A DNA stretch of 64,000 nt, taken from contig CAVSZA010000072.1 in NCBI GenBank assembly GCA_963732095.1, forward strand, positions 62,001-126,000. The letters run 5' to 3'. Source of the DNA: AP-15 sp963732095 (GTDB lineage Bacteria > Pseudomonadota > Alphaproteobacteria > ATCC43930 > CGMCC-115725). The notes under the pieces are model-generated. The model worked only from the letters and a program-made list of their open reading frames with translations, ran no database searches and was not told the origin of the DNA. Every line of letters begins with the position of its first letter. Positions within the stretch are counted from its first letter, which is position 1. The translations under genes and the position numbers were made by a program. Of this stretch, positions 15,977 to 23,772 are shown one piece after another.

Positions 15977-18334
15977 ATGGGTGGCATACTCGGCGGCGGG
16001 TCTAACGCCAAGCAACAAAAGGCGGTCGGCTCGCTGCAATTCCAAACCTCGCAACAGGGTGGGGTTATCCCGCTCGTCTACGGTACAACCCGCGTCTCGC
16101 CAAATCTGATCGAATACGATGATTTCAAAGCGGCGCCATCATCACAACAGAGCGGTGTAGGCAAAGGTGGTGGCGGTGGTAAAGGTGGCGGACAGCAATA
16201 TAAATATAGTGCCTCAGTTATTCTGGGCATGTGCCAAGGGCCGATTTCCGGCATCGGCACGGTATGGTGGGACAAGAATATCGGAATGCTGTCCTCGTTG
16301 CCGGCCGCTGTTTATCGCGGAAGCGACGGACAGGCAGCAGATCCGTATTGGGAAACACGCCATGCCGACGAGGCCCTCGGCTATTCCGGAACCGCAACTA
16401 TCGTGGCCAACAATTTCGCGATGGGTAACACGGCGACCCTTCCGAATTTCTCCTTCGAGGTGGAAGGCTTACTGTCGCTGAGCGGGACCAACGGGTTCGA
16501 TGCCAATCCCGCAGCGATTGTCGCCGACTTTCTTACCAATCCCCGTTACGGGGCCGGCTTCCCGGCCACTAATCTGGGTGACCTCAGTCTCTATTCAACG
16601 TATTGCCAGGCTCTTGGTCTCGTGTTGTCGCCGCTGCTAGACACACAGCAAGAGGCGCAACAACACCTCGCAGACATCGTCAATATCACCAACAGCGCCA
16701 TTGTGTGGTCGGGCGGACTGTTGAAGATCATCCCCTATGGCGATCAGCCCGTCACTGGTGATGGCGGTGCCTACGCGCCAGTTACCACCCCGCTTTACAG
16801 CCTCGGCGAGGATGATTTTATTGTCCAGGAATTGAGCGTCGGGACAAATTCCGGGGTAACCCCGGGCGGACCGGCGCTTCGATCGGGATCAGGGCCGATC
16901 ACCGGTGGTTTCAACGATGATCCAGTCCATATTACGCGGTCGACCCCAGCCGACGCCTCCAATTCGATTCAACTTGAGTGTCTCGACCGATCGAATAATT
17001 ACAACACTGCGATCGTCGAGGCTTTCGATCAAGGGTCCATCGACCTTTACGGCATACGCCGCGCCAGCCCGCTGAAGGCTCGAGCTATCGTCGATCCGCT
17101 TAATGTCGGCCCAATAGTCGCCCAACTTCTATTGCAGCGGGCGTTGCTGTTTCGGAATACCTATACTTTCAAGCTCGGATGGAAATATTGTCTGCTCGAG
17201 CCAATGGATCTCGTAGAGATCACTGATCTCCGGCTCGGGGCTTCGGTATTGATCGTGCGGGTTACCGCAGTGGAGGAGGACGACGAGGGCACGCTCTCGA
17301 TCACAGCAGAAGATTTCTTCGGCGGTTACTCGACGGCGACGCTGTATCCGAATCAGTCGACTTCCGGCTACGTCCCGAATTGGAGCTCGCCTCCAGGGGA
17401 CATCAACGCGCCAATCATTTTCGAGCCTCCTGCCGGACTGCTGACAGGCAGCCTGGAGATCTGGGTTGCGCTTTCGGGTAGTGCGAATTGGGGGGGAGCC
17501 CAGATTTGGATCTCCAGTGATGGCAGCTCCTATGCCCTCGCGGGGACTGTGAACTCATTGGCCGTGCAAGGGGTATTAACGACCGATCTGCCGCCGCATT
17601 CCTCGCCCGATTCCACCAACACACTCTCAGTAGATCTGACCGAAAGCCAGGGTCAGCTTGTCTCGGTCTCCAGCACCGATGCCGCCAATCTCGTCACTCT
17701 CTGCTATGTCGGTGGTGAGCTTCTCGCCTACCAAACCGCGACGCTCACTGCGGCCAGTAAGTATACGCTGAGCACCCTTTATCGCGGCGCTTACGGCAGC
17801 ACAATAACCGATCATCCGCCGGGAACCCTGTTCGCGAGGCTCGACGGATCCATCGGTCGGTTCTCGTATCCGATTACCCTAATCGGCCAAACGATCTATT
17901 TGAAATTCGCGTCGATGAATATTGTCGGCGGCGGATTGCAGAGCTTAAACGCACTTCCTGTGTACACATACGCCGTCAAAGGAACCGGGCAAGCCTCCTC
18001 GATTATCGTGAGCGGCTCGTTCAGCGGCAGGCCGACGGCAAACTTCGTACTCCAGAGTTATGTATTCGCTGCCCCGGGAACTGTGCCGGCCGGGCTTTCC
18101 GGCAGCCGTGGCACCGCTGCGACAGCTGCAACCGCGTCAACCATATTCAACATCCAGAAGAACGGCGCAAACGTCGGAACTATGGTTTTCGCCCCATCGG
18201 CTACCGCGGCCACATTCACGATGAACTCAGCGACCGTATTCAATGCCGGCGACGTGCTGACCGTGATCGCGCCCGCCTTGCCCGACGCGACTCTGGCGGA
18301 TCTTGCATGGACCATCATGGGAATTATCCAATGA
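15977..18334 (+). CDS. Large tail-tip / host specificity protein (GTA gp15-like)
   Basis: A 785-residue protein, the largest of the prophage genes in view. It starts MGGILGGGSNAKQQKAVGSL with a central-hub type segment GGVIPLVYGTTRVSPNLI, then a Gly/Lys/Gln-rich loop, and ASVILGMCQGPISGIGTVWW. The middle (LQLLLQRALLFRNTYTFKL-like and LEPMDLVEITDLRLG) matches the phage tail protein domain of gpJ/GTA gp15 proteins, and the C-terminal 250 residues are beta-rich with YQTATLTAASKYTLSTLYRG and TMVFAPSATAATFTM. It forms the tail tip and probably contacts the receptor. The C-terminus may be the variable, specificity-determining part. Confidence 0.8.
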   Translation: MGGILGGGSNAKQQKAVGSLQFQTSQQGGVIPLVYGTTRVSPNLIEYDDFKAAPSSQQSGVGKGGGGGKGGGQQYKYSASVILGMCQGPISGIGTVWWDKNIGMLSSLPAAVYRGSDGQAADPYWETRHADEALGYSGTATIVANNFAMGNTATLPNFSFEVEGLLSLSGTNGFDANPAAIVADFLTNPRYGAGFPATNLGDLSLYSTYCQALGLVLSPLLDTQQEAQQHLADIVNITNSAIVWSGGLLKIIPYGDQPVTGDGGAYAPVTTPLYSLGEDDFIVQELSVGTNSGVTPGGPALRSGSGPITGGFNDDPVHITRSTPADASNSIQLECLDRSNNYNTAIVEAFDQGSIDLYGIRRASPLKARAIVDPLNVGPIVAQLLLQRALLFRNTYTFKLGWKYCLLEPMDLVEITDLRLGASVLIVRVTAVEEDDEGTLSITAEDFFGGYSTATLYPNQSTSGYVPNWSSPPGDINAPIIFEPPAGLLTGSLEIWVALSGSANWGGAQIWISSDGSSYALAGTVNSLAVQGVLTTDLPPHSSPDSTNTLSVDLTESQGQLVSVSSTDAANLVTLCYVGGELLAYQTATLTAASKYTLSTLYRGAYGSTITDHPPGTLFARLDGSIGRFSYPITLIGQTIYLKFASMNIVGGGLQSLNALPVYTYAVKGTGQASSIIVSGSFSGRPTANFVLQSYVFAAPGTVPAGLSGSRGTAATAATASTIFNIQKNGANVGTMVFAPSATAATFTMNSATVFNAGDVLTVIAPALPDATLADLAWTIMGIIQ

Positions 18335-18528
18335 AGCTCGAATCCTGGCATAGCACCGACGATAAACGGCGCTGGAAAATCGTACGTACGGATGACTATT
18401 CCGACGTGGCGGGAGAGATCATTACGGCTGACGAGGCTACCGGTGAATGCTGCATTCAAGTCGGCGGCGAAACCAAAACGCTGAGCTTCGGGCCTCGCGG
18501 GATCAGGATCGTCGGCAGGCGGCGATGA
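18331..18528 (+). CDS. Small phage protein (65 aa)
   Basis: A 65-residue protein overlapping the tail-tip stop (ATGA). It is charged and beta-rich with LESWHSTDDKRRWKIVRTDD then CIQVGGETKTLSFGPRGI and ends in a basic IRIVGRRR. It has no membrane segment. Small proteins at this place in GTA-like modules accompany the host specificity gene, but no family is recognised. The stop region overlaps the next start by four bases, so it is co-translated with the TM/coiled-coil protein. Confidence 0.6.
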   Translation: MKLESWHSTDDKRRWKIVRTDDYSDVAGEIITADEATGECCIQVGGETKTLSFGPRGIRIVGRRR

Positions 18529-18845
18529 ATGGCGAATCGAGGCTCCCGCGGGTTCGCTTTAACCCAGAAGTAAATCTCGGACACATCCTACAGATCGTCG
18601 CACTGACTGGAGCGGTGGTGACCGGATATGTCAGTCTGCAGCGCGACATGGCGTCAATGCGCGCCGAATACCAAGTCGCGATTGCTGGCTTCGAGTCCCG
18701 TTTGACCGTTGCTGAGCACGCCATCGTTGAGCGCCGCCAGGAGGATCGCGAGTTCGCGACCGAGATGCGCGCCGCAGTGATGGATATCCAAAAGGGGCTC
18801 ACTAATCTGCAGCTGCAGCTTGTCGAGCGCCCGAAGGCGAGATAA
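18525..18845 (+). CDS. TM plus coiled-coil protein, candidate inner-membrane spanin
   Basis: A 106-residue protein beginning at ATG 18525. Residues 19-40 (HILQIVALTGAVVTGYVSL) form a single membrane helix near the N-terminus; residues 41-100 are charged and heptad-like (LQRDMASMRAEYQVAIAGFE, then EHAIVERRQEDREF) and should form a periplasmic coiled coil. One TM followed by a coiled coil is the layout of an i-spanin (Rz-like) that spans to an outer-membrane lipoprotein, and a lipoprotein gene follows within 6 bases. A holin-accessory protein is another possibility. Confidence 0.5.
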   Translation: MNGESRLPRVRFNPEVNLGHILQIVALTGAVVTGYVSLQRDMASMRAEYQVAIAGFESRLTVAEHAIVERRQEDREFATEMRAAVMDIQKGLTNLQLQLVERPKAR

Positions 18846-18850
18846 TCCCC

Positions 18851-19117
18851 ATGTGGTGCTTGGCGATCGTTCTCTTGCTGGTTGGCTGCAGCTCGCCGCC
18901 AATCAATCAATCTACGTTTGTGGTCACACCTCCTCTGCGGCGGCAGGAGGTTCCGATCGAGTCGCCAAAGACAGAAACAAAACAAGATGCCGCCCCTGTG
19001 CGGCCTAATAAGGCGGACATTCAATCGGCGATACATGCTTCTGACGATGCGCGCGAGCTTCTCGATCGCCGGCGTTACATCCTGGACGCCGGGTCCGACA
19101 AGGATGACTTACACTGA
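18851..19117 (+). CDS. Small lipoprotein, candidate outer-membrane spanin
   Basis: An 88-residue protein starting at ATG 18851 with a short signal peptide and lipobox LLLVGCSS, cysteine at about residue 13. The mature part is hydrophilic and Pro/Lys/Asp-rich (PPLRRQEVPIESPKTETK, then IQSAIHASDDARELLDRRRY). A lipoprotein immediately after a TM/coiled-coil protein is the gene arrangement of two-component spanins that fuse inner and outer membranes at lysis. The very short leader and lack of an enzyme domain fit. A second lipoprotein gene lies after the endolysin, so one of the two may have another job. Confidence 0.5.
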   Translation: MWCLAIVLLLVGCSSPPINQSTFVVTPPLRRQEVPIESPKTETKQDAAPVRPNKADIQSAIHASDDARELLDRRRYILDAGSDKDDLH

Positions 19118-19590
19118 CCAAGCTGACGAAATTTCAGAGCTTGGTTGTCGGGATCTACGCCCCAGGTCACCGTGCAATATCCGGCATCAAAATCTGACGT
19201 TCCCTGCAGACCGATCCTACAGGGATCTATGCACCGGGATGCGCGATCTTCGGGATTGCGACGCTTACTGCTGCCGATTTTTGGACACCGCTCGCACATC
19301 GCCGTAGCGGACAACGAGGGCCAGGGTAATGCCACCACAGGCATCGCCGATCTGGCCGATTATTACAAGTTGCTGTCGGCGCGGAATTTGTCGCACGCCT
19401 CAACGTCCAGCCGACAGGATATTCGTCGCCACGCAATGGCCGCAGAGGGCTCGTCGATCAAGTCGAAGACCTCGTAACGGTGCCGATCGCGCGGTCGGTT
19501 CAATCTGCCGCGCGCTCCGGCTCGGGGGCGATATCGCCGCGGCGGCTACGGCGTGCGCAGTTCAAACAAGCAATTCTGGGTTTTTCAACA
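19118..19590 (+). pseudogene. Decayed phage gene in several frames
   Basis: No single frame is open across this stretch, but protein-like pieces appear in turn in different frames: LTKFQSLVVGIYAPGHR (about 19118-19190), GIYAPGCAIFGIATLTAADF (about 19220-19300), NEGQGNATTGIADLADYYKL (about 19314-19380) and EFVARLNVQPTGYSS (about 19382-19430). They read as one protein broken by several one- or two-base changes. One break, CAAAATCT at about 19185-19192, resembles the disrupted site in the D-lactate dehydrogenase gene. The original family was not recognised. True decay and repeated sequence error are both possible. Confidence 0.5.
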
Positions 19591-20283
19591 ATGACCACCC
19601 TCTTTGACAAAAAACGACCGAGACTGTTGCCACTGTTGTCCGCACCCTATATCCCGCCGATCACGTCTGATGTCGTGGTCGATCTCAGCCATTGGCAGGC
19701 ACCGGTCGATTTTGCACGGGCCAAATCGGCCGGAATCGCCGCGGTGATTCTGAAGGCTACACAGGGTTCGAACTGGATCGACGTGGCGTTCGCGCAACGG
19801 TTTGCGGCAGCAAGTGCTTCCGGGCTGCTGGTTGGGGCCTACCATTTTCTCGATGATTCGCCGCCGGAAGTCCAGATGGAGCACTTCCTATCGGTTGCAG
19901 AAGGCTGTTCTGTGCTGGCACTCGATGCCGAGCCGAACGCGATCGGCGGCACTGTGACGGTTGCCCAGACCGCCGAAGCGGCGGGGCGGCTGAATATGGC
20001 CACCGGCTCTCTGCCATTAATTTACATGAACCGCTATGGGCCCGACCAACGAGGCACTGGTCTCCCCAACAGCGTCCTGTCGCGCTGCCCGCTCTGGTTG
20101 CCCGCCTACAGCTCGCGGCCGGTTTGTCCACCTGGCTGGTCGAAATGGGCGCTGTGGCAGCACACCGATGGAACCGTCGGTTCCGATGCGGTGCCGGTCG
20201 CAGGAATCGGCCGATGTGACCGCAGCCGATTCGCCGGCACGATCGCCGATCTCGCCACTTGGTGGAAACAACCGCAGCTCTGA
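19591..20283 (+). CDS. GH25 muramidase (phage endolysin)
   Basis: A 230-residue glycoside hydrolase family 25 lysozyme that cuts the MurNAc-GlcNAc bond of peptidoglycan. ATG 19591 is preferred; an earlier in-frame start only adds decayed upstream sequence. Catalytic features are Asp31 in VVVDLSHWQ and the DxE pair Asp112-Glu114 in VLALDAEPNAIGG; other family blocks are VILKATQGSNWID, GLLVGAYHFLDD and WALWQHTDGTVG. There is no signal peptide, so release would need a holin; none was firmly identified, although the TM protein at 18525 is nearby. It is the main lysis enzyme of this prophage. Confidence 0.85.
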   Translation: MTTLFDKKRPRLLPLLSAPYIPPITSDVVVDLSHWQAPVDFARAKSAGIAAVILKATQGSNWIDVAFAQRFAAASASGLLVGAYHFLDDSPPEVQMEHFLSVAEGCSVLALDAEPNAIGGTVTVAQTAEAAGRLNMATGSLPLIYMNRYGPDQRGTGLPNSVLSRCPLWLPAYSSRPVCPPGWSKWALWQHTDGTVGSDAVPVAGIGRCDRSRFAGTIADLATWWKQPQL

Positions 20284-20383
20284 CACTTGTCGGCGGGTTT
20301 ACAACTGGCATGTCAGTCGAAAGGGAACCACGGTGCCGATCGGAGCAGCTCAGGGTTGCCGGCTCGTGGTATAGGGACAACGC

Positions 20384-20620
20384 ATGCGGATATTGTTGAA
20401 GCCGGGCATCGCCGCTGCGGCGATTGTCGCGGTTCTCGTATCGACCGGCTGCACCGTCACGCGAGACACCTCCTGCAAGTGTCCCAAACCGGTCGCTTAC
20501 GACGAAGCGACACTCAAAGAAATCTCACAAGCCCTGCGTGCTTTGCCGTCCGACAACGTCCTTCATCGCGCTATGGAGGACTACGAGAATGAGCGCGACG
20601 ACCTTCGCTTTTGTCCATGA
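20384..20620 (+). CDS. Rz1-like small lipoprotein
   Basis: A 78-residue protein with a signal peptide (ILLKPGIAAAAIVAVLVS) and lipobox VSTGCT, cysteine at about residue 23. The mature protein starts TVTRDTSCKCPKPVAYDEAT, with a CKC pair, and ends with a helix rich in acidic and basic residues. Placed 100 bases after the endolysin, it fits an outer-membrane spanin or lysis lipoprotein. The gap 20284-20383 before it holds no gene. Its end overlaps a small frame starting at 20589. Confidence 0.6.
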   Translation: MRILLKPGIAAAAIVAVLVSTGCTVTRDTSCKCPKPVAYDEATLKEISQALRALPSDNVLHRAMEDYENERDDLRFCP

Positions 20621-20744
20621 AGACATTTCCTCGGCCAGGGGCGCGGGCCTGTCGCTTCAACCTGACGGAATCTCCGATCCTCACGCCCACAGCAAATTGT
20701 CGCTCTACGGTAAAGCACTCGCCAAATACGGCTTGCGGACTTAA
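20589..20744 (+). CDS. Possible 51-residue phage protein
   Basis: A frame starting with ATG at 20589, overlapping the end of the lipoprotein gene, encodes MSATTFAFVHEDISSARGAG and continues to KYGLRT before a TAA at 20742-20744. It is the last phage-like frame before the chromosomal aminotransferase. No domain was recognised. The overlap suits coupled translation, but the short length leaves doubt. Confidence 0.35.
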   Translation: MSATTFAFVHEDISSARGAGLSLQPDGISDPHAHSKLSLYGKALAKYGLRT

Positions 20745-20774
20745 AAAGGGCCGTTCACTCGCAGCCGAGACACC

Positions 20775-22007
20775 ATGCCCGACGAGTTCTATCGCATAAG
20801 GCGCCTTCCCCCCTACGTCTTCAGCGAGGTCAATGCGCTGAAGGCGCAAGCTCGAGCCGCCGGGCGGGACGTCATCGATCTCGGGATGGGAAATCCCGAC
20901 GGCCCGACCCCGTCTCATATCGTGGCCAAGCTCGTGGAAGCGGTCCAGAATCCCAAGACCCATGGTTATTCCATGTCGCGCGGCATTGCGGGGCTGCGAC
21001 GCGCTTGCGCCGGCTATTACGCGCGGCGCTTCGGGGTCGAACTCGATCCCGAGCGCGAGGTTATCGTCACGCTCGGATCGAAAGAGGGCCTGGCCAATCT
21101 GGCGCAGGCGATCACCGCACCCGGCGATATCGTCCTTGTCCCAAACCCTTGCTATCCGATCCACGCCTTCGGCTTCATCATGGCTGGCGCCTCGATACGC
21201 CATGTTCCGATGGGTCCCGAATTCGACTTTCTTGGCGAGCTAAAAAAGGCGGTAAGGCACAGCGTGCCGGCGCCGCTTGCGATCGTTCTCAACTTTCCGG
21301 CCAATCCGACGGCACAGACGGTCGACCTCGGTTTCTATGAAGAGATCGTGGCGTTCTGCCGGCGGCACGACATTGTCGTGCTGTCAGACATCGCTTATGC
21401 AGAGATCTATTTCGACGGTAAGCCGCCGCCCTCGATCCTTGAGGTGCCCGGAGCCCGGGATATCGCGGTCGAGTTTTCTTCGTTGAGCAAGACCTATTCG
21501 ATGGCCGGGTGGCGCATCGGGTTCGCAGTTGGCAATGCGCGATTGATCACTGCGCTGACGCGGGTCAAATCTTATCTCGACTACGGCGCGTTCACACCCA
21601 TTCAGGTCGCGGCGACCGCGGCTCTCAACGGACCGCAGGACTGTATCACTGAAATTCGCGAGCGTTACCGCGCGCGCCGCGACGTCTTCATCGACGGGCT
21701 GCGTCAAGCCGGCTGGGAGGTACCGACACCCGACGCGACGATGTTCGCGTGGGCACCGATCCCGCCCGCCTTCCGCGCGATCGGCAGCCTCGGGTTCTCC
21801 AAGCTGTTGCTCGAACAGGCCAATGTGGCGGTATCGCCAGGGATCGGCTTTGGCGAGTACGGCGAAGGGTTCGTCCGTATCGCCCTGGTCGAGAACCGGC
21901 AACGCCTGCGTCAGGCGGCACGCAACATCAAATCCTTTCTCTCCGGCCGCAACGACTTGGTCAAGCTGCGCCCCCGCGACCGAGATTTTGTGGCGGCTTC
22001 GGGTTAA
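20775..22007 (+). CDS. alaC: PLP aminotransferase, AlaC / LL-diaminopimelate type
   Basis: A 410-residue fold-type I aminotransferase. The PLP lysine is Lys239 in SSLSKTYSMAGWRIGF; other family signs are DLGMGNPDGPTPSHIV, GYSMSRGIAGLRRACAGYYA, NFPANPTA and VVLSDIAYAEIYFDG. The closest functional types are the glutamate-pyruvate aminotransferase AlaC and LL-diaminopimelate aminotransferase, which share these motifs, so the substrate is uncertain. It would make alanine or other amino acids from pyruvate or related keto acids in the cytoplasm. It marks the return to chromosomal genes after the prophage. Aspartate aminotransferase remains an alternative. Confidence 0.8.
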   Translation: MPDEFYRIRRLPPYVFSEVNALKAQARAAGRDVIDLGMGNPDGPTPSHIVAKLVEAVQNPKTHGYSMSRGIAGLRRACAGYYARRFGVELDPEREVIVTLGSKEGLANLAQAITAPGDIVLVPNPCYPIHAFGFIMAGASIRHVPMGPEFDFLGELKKAVRHSVPAPLAIVLNFPANPTAQTVDLGFYEEIVAFCRRHDIVVLSDIAYAEIYFDGKPPPSILEVPGARDIAVEFSSLSKTYSMAGWRIGFAVGNARLITALTRVKSYLDYGAFTPIQVAATAALNGPQDCITEIRERYRARRDVFIDGLRQAGWEVPTPDATMFAWAPIPPAFRAIGSLGFSKLLLEQANVAVSPGIGFGEYGEGFVRIALVENRQRLRQAARNIKSFLSGRNDLVKLRPRDRDFVAASG

Positions 22008-22111
22008 CAGCATAGCCACGGAACTCGCAAACGGGCGGGCACTGTAGCGTTTCCGGGATTTGACTTATCCCGGGCTGCTCCCTATGTTCCGGCCCTGACG
22101 AGGGCACGGAT

Positions 22112-22237
22112 ATGAAGATCGTCAATTCACTCAAGACATTGAAGAAGCGCGACAAGGGCTGCCGGATTGTCCGCCGTAAGGGACGGGTCTACGTCATCAA
22201 CAAGGCCAATCCGCGGTACAAGGCGCGACAGGGCTAA
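22112..22237 (+). CDS. rpmJ: Ribosomal protein L36
   Basis: A 41-residue protein beginning MKIVNSLKTLKKRDKGCRIV and ending NKANPRYKARQG, the characteristic L36 ending. It lacks the CxxC...C-H zinc set of the zinc-binding form, retaining a single Cys, so it is of the zinc-free YkgO-like type common in Alphaproteobacteria. It sits alone between the aminotransferase and glcD. It completes the large ribosomal subunit near the peptidyl transferase centre. Confidence 0.93.
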   Translation: MKIVNSLKTLKKRDKGCRIVRRKGRVYVINKANPRYKARQG

Positions 22238-22270
22238 GCCAGGAATCCGCGCAGCTTCGAGGTTTCCGCG

Positions 22271-23758
22271 ATGCGAATGCCGATGCCGGACGCCGCGCTC
22301 ATCGAGCGCAGCGCCGACATCGTGGAGGCGCTCCGCAGCATCGTCCCGGGTGAAGGCGTCATCGCTTCCGAGGCCGAGCGGCGAGTTTATGAGAGCGACG
22401 GGCTGACCGCCTACCGCCAGCTCCCCCTTGTCGTCGTGCTACCCTCGACCGTTGAACAGGTCGCAGCGGTGCTGCGCTATTGCAAGGAAATCGGCGTCAA
22501 AGTGGTCCCGCGGGGCGCCGGCACCTCGCTTTCCGGCGGAGCATTGCCGCTGGCTGACGGCGTCCTTCTAAGTATGGCCAAGTTCAATCGCATTCTCGAA
22601 ATCGATTACGAGAACCGTTGCGCCATCGTTCAGCCCGGTGTCACCAATCTGGCCATTAGCAAAGCCGTCGAGCACGCCGGCTTTTACTATGCTCCAGATC
22701 CGTCCAGCCAGATCGCGTGTACGATCGGCGGCAATGTCGCGGAGAATTCCGGCGGGGTGCATTGCCTGAAGTATGGGCTCACGACAAACAACATACTCGG
22801 CATCAGAATGGCGCTGATGAATGGCGAGATCATCCGGCTTGGCGGCAAGCACCTCGACGCCGAGAATTATGATGTGCTCGGTGTTATGACCGGGTCCGAG
22901 GGGTTGCTTGGGGTCATTACCGAGGTCACCGTGCGCATCCTCCCCAAACCGACCACGGCGCGGGCATTGCTGGTCGGTTTCGAGACAACCGAGGATGCCG
23001 CCGACTGTGTGGCCGAGGTGATCGGCGCCGGGATCATCCCGGCCGGTATGGAGATGATGGACCGGCCGGCGATCCATGCGGCCGAGGCCTTTGTCAAAGT
23101 CGGCTACCCCCTCGATGTCGAGGCATTGCTCATCGTCGAACTGGACGGCGCACCTGCGGAGGTCGATCATCTGATCGGCAAGGTTGAAGCGCTCGCCTGC
23201 AACCATAACGCCACAACGATCCGCTCCAGTCGAGACGACGCCGAGCGGTTAGCCTTCTGGTCCGGGCGCAAAGCTGCCTTTCCCGCGGTCGGGCGGATCT
23301 CGCCCGACTATTACTGCATGGACGGCACGATCCCGCGCGCCCGTCTCGCGGAGGTCCTCGCACGGATGCGGACACTGTCGGAGCAGTACCGGCTCGCGGT
23401 CGCGAACGTCTTCCATGCCGGCGACGGCAACCTCCATCCACTTATTCTCTATGACGCCAACAAGCCTGGCGAGGTCGAGCGTGCCGAGGCCTTTGGTGCC
23501 GATATCCTCAAGCTCTGCGTCGAGGTGGGTGGCGTGCTGACCGGTGAGCACGGGGTCGGCGTCGAAAAGCGCGACCTCATGGGAACAATGTTCGACGAGT
23601 GCGACCTGGCGCACCAGCAGCGCCTCAAATGCGCTTTCGATCCGGATGGCTTGCTCAACCCGGGCAAGGTCTTTCCACAGCTGCACCGCTGCGCCGAGCT
23701 CGGCCGTGTTCATGTCCACGCCGGTCGGCTCCCGTTCCCGGATCTGCCGCGTTTTTGA
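22271..23758 (+). CDS. glcD: Glycolate oxidase subunit GlcD
   Basis: A 495-residue FAD-linked oxidase. The FAD-binding PCMH fold is marked by KVVPRGAGTSLSGGALPLAD (about 78-97) and GGNVAENSGGVHCLKYG; the C-terminal cap has VFHAGDGNLHPLILYD and LTGEHGVGVEKRDLMG, the hallmarks of GlcD/D-lactate oxidases. The subunit carries flavin and oxidises glycolate to glyoxylate, passing electrons via GlcE and GlcF to the membrane chain. glcE follows after 14 bases and glcF after that, giving a complete operon. Full length and intact. Confidence 0.93.
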   Translation: MRMPMPDAALIERSADIVEALRSIVPGEGVIASEAERRVYESDGLTAYRQLPLVVVLPSTVEQVAAVLRYCKEIGVKVVPRGAGTSLSGGALPLADGVLLSMAKFNRILEIDYENRCAIVQPGVTNLAISKAVEHAGFYYAPDPSSQIACTIGGNVAENSGGVHCLKYGLTTNNILGIRMALMNGEIIRLGGKHLDAENYDVLGVMTGSEGLLGVITEVTVRILPKPTTARALLVGFETTEDAADCVAEVIGAGIIPAGMEMMDRPAIHAAEAFVKVGYPLDVEALLIVELDGAPAEVDHLIGKVEALACNHNATTIRSSRDDAERLAFWSGRKAAFPAVGRISPDYYCMDGTIPRARLAEVLARMRTLSEQYRLAVANVFHAGDGNLHPLILYDANKPGEVERAEAFGADILKLCVEVGGVLTGEHGVGVEKRDLMGTMFDECDLAHQQRLKCAFDPDGLLNPGKVFPQLHRCAELGRVHVHAGRLPFPDLPRF

Positions 23759-23772
23759 AGCGATTGGGGGTA

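Larger units (their letters stand above)
1..20744 (+). mobile_element. Prophage, structural and lysis modules (partial)
   Basis: All genes here run on the plus strand, are tightly packed with frequent ATGA or TGATG overlaps, and follow the head-to-tail-to-lysis order of a siphovirus-like phage. Recognisable landmarks are a portal, a U35-type prohead protease, a major capsid protein, a gp6-like connector, a tail tube, a tail chaperone, a tape measure, DUF2460, DUF2163, NlpC/P60, a large tail-tip protein and a GH25 endolysin. The left boundary, terminase and integrase are not in the window. The right boundary is placed before the chromosomal aminotransferase at 20775; no attachment-site repeat could be recognised because the other end is missing. 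The tail-tip order matches that of alphaproteobacterial gene transfer agents, but the lysis genes and extra structural proteins favour a prophage. Confidence 0.85.
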
